Positions 58,178 through 64,000 of a stretch of DNA of 64,000 nt are shown piece by piece (positions within the stretch are counted from its first letter, which is position 1; each line of letters begins with the position of its first letter). The stretch comes from Pardosa pseudoannulata. Its lineage: Eukaryota; Arthropoda; Arachnida; Araneae; Lycosidae. The notes under the pieces are model-generated. The model was not told the DNA's origin and made no database searches. It worked only from the letters and a program-made list of their open reading frames with translations. The translations under genes and the position numbers were made by a program. The stretch is taken from contig CM063502.1 in NCBI GenBank assembly GCA_032207245.1, positions 131,558,373 to 131,622,372 on the forward strand, written 5' to 3'.

Positions 58178-59420
58178 TTGGGTTGTTCGGAAAGTAATTT
58201 CGTTTTTTCTCGAAAGAGAAATTAATTGTATTTTTTGCATCCAACTTCACATTTAAGCCGTATAATTTTTATATGCTTTGAGAGCTCATATAGCAAGGCT
58301 TGTGTGTGAAAAATTCCAATTAATTCTAGGCAGTAGTTTTTGGTTGGTGTCCCTTTAAATATGGAGAGCGATAAGCAGCATATTCGACACATCTTACTTT
58401 TTTTACTACAGAAAGGGTAAAAATGCTGTTCAAGTCAGAAAGAAATTGACCGATGTGTATGGAGAAGGTATGTTGACAGCATGCCAGTGCCAGAACTGGT
58501 CCGCTAAATTTCGATCCGGCAATTTTCATGTCGAAGATGCACAACGTTCGGGAAGGCCGGTTGGAGCTGATAAAGACGCGATAAAGGCATTAGTTGATGC
58601 GAACCGGCGAATAACAACACGTGAGATCAGATTGAGTTTAAATTTATCAAATTCAACAGTTTATGACCACTTGAAAGGCCTGGGATTATCCTCGACGCTC
58701 GATGTATGGGTTCCCCATGTTCTCACAGAGAGAAATCTGTGTCGTCGCATTGACGTCTGCGATTCGCTTCTCAAACGTCACGAAAATGATTCGTTTTTGA
58801 AGCGCATCATCACTGGGGAAGAAAAATGGATTGTATACAACAAAGTCAAACACAAGAGGTCATGGAGCAAAAAAGATGAACCAGCTCAAACCATTTCCAA
58901 AGCCGATATTCACCAAAAAATGTGATGCTGTCTGTTTGGTAGGATATTAAAGGAATCGTGTTTTTAGCTTTTACCGGATAACACAACGATTAATTCGGAA
59001 GTCTACTGTCATCAGCTGGAGAAATTGAATGATGCATTTCAACAGAAAAGGTCAGAACTAATCAACAGGAAAGGTGTAGTGTTTCACCAAGACAACGCGA
59101 GACCTCACACAAGTTTGGTCACTAGCCATAAGCATTTACAGCTTGAATGGGATACAATGCCACACCCACAATATTCTCCAGACCTGGCACCATCGAATTA
59201 TTATTTGTTCCGGTCACTCCAAAATGTTTTAGACAGTAAAACCTTCACCTCAAATGAGGAGGTCAAAAACCACCTCGATCAGTTTTTTGCCAGCAAAGAC
59301 CAAATATTTTATGAGCCTGGAATTATGCTACTACCAGAAAGATGACAAAAGGTGTTGGACCAGAAAGGCCAATATATAATTTAATAAAGTATTTGTTTAT
59401 TATACGAAAACTGTATAAAA
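58178..59420 (+). mobile_element. mariner transposon, 5' end kept, 3' end lost
   Basis: Begins TTGGGTTGTTCGGAAAGTAA at 58178, directly after a TA (58176-58177). This is the inverted repeat of mariner elements of the type also found in vertebrate SETMAR. A transposase gene follows after about 180 bp. No reverse complement of the 5' end is seen after the gene; similarity fades near 59400-59420, so the 3' inverted repeat is deleted or truncated. Confidence 0.92.
58361..59384 (+). pseudogene. mariner transposase, frameshifted and catalytically dead
   Basis: ATG at 58361 opens MESDKQHIRHILLF. A one-base gain between 58395 and 58417 gives an early TAA, and the frame resumes at KGKNAVQVRKKLTDVYGEG. 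The DNA-binding half (NW.AKFRSGNFHVEDA, RITTREIRLSLNLSNSTVYDHL) is followed by the catalytic half. Further lesions are a frameshift in the A run near 58915-58920, TAG at 58940-58942 replacing Trp, a one-base loss near 58965, and TGA at 59343-59345 replacing Trp after LLPER. The probable natural stop is TAA 59382-59384, close to the usual length of about 345 residues. Of the three catalytic acids, the first is Glu (TGEEKW), the second Asp remains (HQDNARPH) and the third is Asn (APSNYYLF), with the family's 34-residue spacing preserved. Confidence 0.93.
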
Positions 59421-61880
59421 ATAGCTGTTTTTGAAATTGATAACGTTACATGTTATTTGTGCTAATTTTATTAGCGTACATTTAGATATCAGGTATATGC
59501 TAATCATTAACTTTTAGTTATAGTGATGATATTTAACGAAGAAAAATTTCATACGAAAACAGCTATTTCTTAAGATGAAAATGTAAACTATACATTAGAT
59601 GTATATTTCACTAATGGGCTACTCATATAGACTAGATAACATCATTACTTATATATACATAACTTGTTATCTCTAAATGTTATCTCTAAACTCAAAATAT
59701 TAGAATGGCACTCAGAATTATATATATCTATCCATTTCAGTAATGAAGAAAAAAATATGATTTCTCTGCAATGTGCAGAGAGAAACGTGTTTAACTTTTT
59801 ACTTGATAGGAGTAAACAACTTAATCTGGACAAATCATTGATTTTATTCGAATTCTTTTTATTTAAAAACTAAATAAAACTTTAAAATTTGACGTTAAAT
59901 ATGCATTGAGCATCTTGAGCTGAAAATTTGAGCTGAATATTTTTTCTAAAACTATTCTCAATTATTCATCATTTTACTCAAATATGTGTAATATAATGTA
60001 TATTAAAACTCCTGACACTGCATTGAGAGTATAAATTAATAAGAAATTATGAAAATTAACAGTGAAGTTCTTTTTTTCTCATAAGCCCTAAAACCGATTT
60101 CCAATCTAAATGTAGAATTATTTAGTAAGAAAAAATTTTAATGTAAAAGAGAAATAAATTTATAGCTCTCTTAGGTTCAGGAATTTCAAGCATGTGTTCA
60201 ACAAGAAGCTGCTTTTACCATAAATGGAAAGAAACTTCTTTGAGTATCATAAAAAATCTAAAGATTTCTTAGAATAACAAGTGAAATAATTCATCATTAT
60301 TAGTCATTAAGCGTCAAATTCACCCTTTAGGAAGATATTTTTCCAAAAAGAATATGCTTAAGAGGATTAAATGGGATATCCAACATTAAAATTACTTTAA
60401 ATTTCCATTTATATGCTGGAAATATTTAAGATGTTTTAACTCAATGTAGTGATTTGAAAAAGTATATTTATTCCATTAATTTTAATTAACAGGATCCTGT
60501 TTGATAAAACTGAAATGAAATTTGACTTACCCCAATTCGAGGACTGAAAATATATTATACGGTGTTTGTTTAATGATCAATGTGAATAGTGTGATTTCCA
60601 ATTCTTTAAAACAAAAATATTCTTATATTTTTAAGTAGAAAACGAGAGCATATTTTTAGAAGTTTGCTTAAATGAAGAAGTTAATTTACAGGTGTGGAAA
60701 TATGTGTTTAACTATAGTAATCTAAATTATAGATAAATAGTTAAGGCAAGTGGTATATATACTTATAACTTATAACTAAAAGACAAGATACATAGTGAAA
60801 ACACATTTTATATTATTACAATAGGCTTCAGGTGTCAACCATCGGTGGTAAACAACCTTACCTAAGGAGTTGGCTTTGAGATGTTCACAAACAAACAGTT
60901 CACTACGCAACAATAAAATAAATAAATAAAAAGTGAGAGAGAGAAAATAATCATGAGTCATTCCTGAAAAATATCCAATGTGTAAAATAAATTAAAACAA
61001 ATTCCTGGAGGAGGGTAGTATTATGCTATCCGTTTATTGTAATGTAAGCGAAAAAGGTTAAACTAACTTAAACAGGTTTAAAAAGCTAACTAAAATGAAG
61101 TCCTATGTTTGGTGATGTTAATTGGGTTTCAAAATAGTATCAAGAACAACTTACTTTTACTCAATTAAACTTGGGAAAGGGGGTGGGGGCCTCAAACAAG
61201 GTTCCCACCACGGAAGTGATATGAAACTAAAGTTTGACGGTTCAGATATTTGGATTTGTTCTATGAGGTACAGAAGAACATTCCGATATAATGGTTATAA
61301 CTCGATTGTTATATACGTTGTTTCTTCATAAAGAACAGTGTCGAACAAATTATGTGGGATCTCCTAAAAGTACCTATAAAATACCAACAACTCTTAATAG
61401 ATAATAAATTTTCATAACATTGGTAAAAGAGCAATTCCCAATAGAGTCTAACAGTTAACTTACTTTTACTACGATAGCTAAAAAAACCTTATTACAGAAC
61501 ATTAATATTCTCTAAATTTCAGCTTTCCCTCAAAGAATTTTTCTTTCGGACAACAAATTAGATTTTCGTCCATGTTTTTACTTTTTAAGAGGCATGAGAG
61601 AAGATTAAGTGAATAATAAGTCTTACAATTATTGTACTTCAGTGAAAATATAAAGTTTATTTAGATTCAAAAGCTTTGGTTTGACAAAAGTTCTTAGTTG
61701 GTCTCAGCGATGTAAAATTCTTCCCTACGTGGTGAAGATAATTTTAGTGTTCTTTTAAAGACGTTGAAAAAAAAAGTGACTTAACTAGATTAAATCTTTT
61801 TTTTATATGATCCTTCTGAAATAGATTATTTTCCTCCAAAGTACCTTAATTATTTCATTTACATTATTTTCTGCATAATT
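59421..61880. other. AT-rich DNA, no gene recognised
   Basis: Short frames only. One at 61122-61331 has a Gly-rich patch but no known domain. Confidence 0.5.
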
Positions 61881-61884
61881 CTAT

Positions 61885-62560
61885 GTTGGAGAAAAGACAC
61901 GATGCTGGAGCAGGTATTCATTGTGAGCTTTTTAATGTTTAGTTACCAATGGGTCCACTTCCTACTCTCTTCGATTGTGAAATTGCAGCTATTCCAGTCG
62001 CAATTCGTAGTCACTCTTTTACAAAAGTGACTATTGTAGTCACTCTTTCCTAAACCATTTTAAAATGTAGGATTTTGCTTAAGACATTGCAACACAAAAT
62101 TTCTTTCCAGTGGAGTCCTGACTATTGTGGAATTTGGGGTAATCAAAATGTAAATACACTGGCTAAAAAGGGAACCTTGATAGATCAGTGTTTTAACCAT
62201 CCTCTTTCATTTCATACTACTGAATTTTTTGTTACTCTGACTCTTAAGAAAACTCTTAAACATGATATGTTTCAACGTACGATGAATAAGAGATGGAGAA
62301 TTTTGGGGAAGAGGGAGCTGTTCCCAGTTTTCCAAGAAATACTGCAGTGGCCCGTTTTAGGGGTCTGACTGAACATGATTGTTTAAAATACCATCTGTAC
62401 AAAATTGAAGTGGTGGATTCACCAGACTGTGTTTTGTGACTGAGACTCTAGTCATCCAATGACTTTTGAACATTTAAATAATTTTGTTGTACTTTCTCAT
62501 GAACGCATTGCTAAAAAGTATTGGAGAGTCCGTGAACTAAGGCCTCAAGCACTAATTGTT
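61885..62560 (+). pseudogene. LINE RNase H domain and tail, decayed
   Basis: A fragment of a non-LTR retrotransposon. From about 61900 codons read AGAGIHCELF, a stop, then LPMGPLPTLFDCEIAAIPVAI, the N-terminal half of an RNase H domain including the helix with its Glu. The frame then stays open to 62368 with ISFQWSPDYCGIWGN..VNTLAKKG, the conserved C-terminal RNase H motif; the usual His is Tyr and the following acidic positions are Gln and Asn, so catalysis is lost. A +1 shift near 62343 leads to AVARFRGLTEHDCLKYHLY and DSPDCVL, the post-RNase H region, and after another break THEMES such as FEHLNN and KKYWRVREL reach about 62560. Reverse transcriptase is missing and several stops intervene. 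It belongs to a different LINE lineage from the fragment at 10048. Confidence 0.8.
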
Positions 62561-64000
62561 TGATATTTGAAAAATAAATGAAAAGTTTACAACGTTACTG
62601 CTTTAGAAAATCCTTTTAAATATAGGGTAGTCTCCGTAACAAATCTTATTTTACCAACATCAGTTGTTATAGAATTTAAAGTCTGTTGCTAGGACATCAA
62701 CGATTTAAATTCTTTACCACAGTTTGTCCAATTGTCTAACAAAAATGGGTATTCAATGTATCTTTGGTAATCATGTCTTGTTCAATAATTACTTGGTAAG
62801 AGAATAATTAGATGAGGATTTATATTTAGATATTTCTTTTGAGGAATTTGCTGCTGTACTTATATAATATGTAATATGAAGCAGGCTTCTTGTTTCCATT
62901 TCATGATCACCGTTCATACATCTGAAATATACATACTATTAAAATAGTTTTTTGAGTAACAATACAGCATAATTATTCGCTGTAGCTTTAGGTAATATAT
63001 ACTAATATGTATTTTTATCTTCATCTACAATGAAGATCCATTTTTGTCACTATGATTTTTAGTCCAAAACGTACCTTCCCTATCGTTTTGCAACGTGTCC
63101 TATAAATTATAGTTTGTTAATCAAAATTTTATTGGTTTTGGATTTATACATGTTAATTTTTTTCAAAACATATCCACATTTTAATAGACATCTTATTCTT
63201 TCAGCAATAATACATTAAAAATTTCTGAAGTACAAGTTATGAATTTTATAATGTTTGGAGGTCTGGTTATAATCGGATTAACAGAACTTTTCTCACTTAT
63301 GTTCTACAACAACTAATTTTACCTTCTGAGATTTTTCCCTTATCGGCTTATTCTCTTTAAATAGTTTTTGAAAGAATTCTTAAATTATGATACTTTCTTT
63401 AAAATTATTTCCATGTTATGATAGTCATGCTGCCTATTTGCCAAATTACGATAAGAATGCCACTTAGTTAATCATTCAAAGAAATTTTCTTTAATTTCAC
63501 GGACGTTCCCTGTTTATTTGAACTATACTGATCATAACATTTGATTGATAAAAATCAGTCTTATATGAGATGAAATACCTTGAAAGTACCTTCAAAGAAT
63601 CCCTCTATGTATTAGTGTGTAATGGATTAGAGGGTAAATTGCTAAGTTGACTAATGAACTGCCCAATTTTCTTAGAAATATGTAGCCTTTTAACAACAGT
63701 TCTCTTACGTGGGAGTAATGTTGAGATTTTTCTGCAGCATACATAAGATGAATAATCATTTTCCTTATAGTTCTATATATAACTTTAACTAGCTTCCAAA
63801 AACGTTAAAGGTTATCATTAATGTTTGAGTTGAAAATTTGTATTTGTTTTGATATTTATCGTATCGGAGATTTTAATGTTAAACATTAAATGGAGTTTGG
63901 ATGGAAAATATTTAAGTTTCTAGAGTAATTTTCATTTATACCGATTAATTTTTTTTCACTAAGCTAGATATATCTTTGTTTTTTTTTGCATTTTTATCAT
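62561..64000. other. AT-rich DNA, no gene recognised
   Basis: Possibly more decayed LINE sequence just after 62560, but no motif I can name. Rest is A/T-rich. Confidence 0.45.

Noticed and set aside
58326..58544. Minus-strand 72-codon frame
   Set aside because: Antisense of the mariner transposase N-terminus.

Overview
This is a eukaryotic, very AT-rich, repeat-laden stretch with no operons and no convincing intact host gene. The transposon repertoire (mariner, two Tc1-like lineages, piggyBac-like TTAA elements, RNase H-bearing LINEs, a tRNA-derived SINE family, LTR-like islands) and huge (TA)n microsatellites fit an arthropod genome. A chelicerate such as a spider is my best guess, by inference only. 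Nearly everything recognisable is a dead mobile element; the long (YI)n reading frames are translated microsatellites.

Layout, 0-10 kb: AT-rich DNA with one unidentified GC-enriched open frame (about 1.3-1.83 kb, minus), a decayed SINE (2.55 kb), an LTR/promoter-like island (4.4-4.8 kb), a dispersed repeat here called family A (7.43-7.99 kb) and a minus-strand SINE (8.56-8.73 kb).

10-14.4 kb: a LINE 3' end with a CCAA tail is followed by the most interesting structure. A small TTAA-flanked element (10644-14340) has been invaded by a 2.8-kb transposon with inverted repeats of about 765 bp (10956-13792). That transposon carries a degraded transposase-like gene of a family I recognise only by motifs, and the gene's 3' end lies inside the right inverted repeat.

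14.4-28 kb: a 342-bp tandem duplication, a Tc1-like element deleted down to about 350 bp with both ends kept (16.68-17.03 kb), an LTR-like island next to a (TA)n array (18.6-18.98 kb), a nearly perfect 741-bp tandem duplication (21.0-22.48 kb) running into a GC-richer unidentified segment, and two TTAA-flanked piggyBac-like elements (24.6 and 27.1 kb).

28-51 kb: most of the (TA)n arrays lie here, several next to recurring flanking sequences. Also present are a roughly 260-bp tandem repeat split by a 1.1-kb insertion, a full-length SINE with 15-bp target duplications (36.47 kb), a third TTAA MITE (38.5 kb), a twin-hairpin module shared with the piggyBac-like element (44.9 kb), and a 305-bp LTR-like unit between mirrored (TA)n(TG)n and (CA)n(TA)n tracts (49.5-50.5 kb).

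51-64 kb: a complete-length but dead Tc1-like transposon (54.24-55.86 kb), a mariner copy with its 5' inverted repeat and frameshifted transposase (58.18-59.4 kb), and an RNase H remnant of a LINE (61.9-62.55 kb). The parts do not form a pathway; the window records successive transposon invasion, nesting, internal deletion and microsatellite growth.
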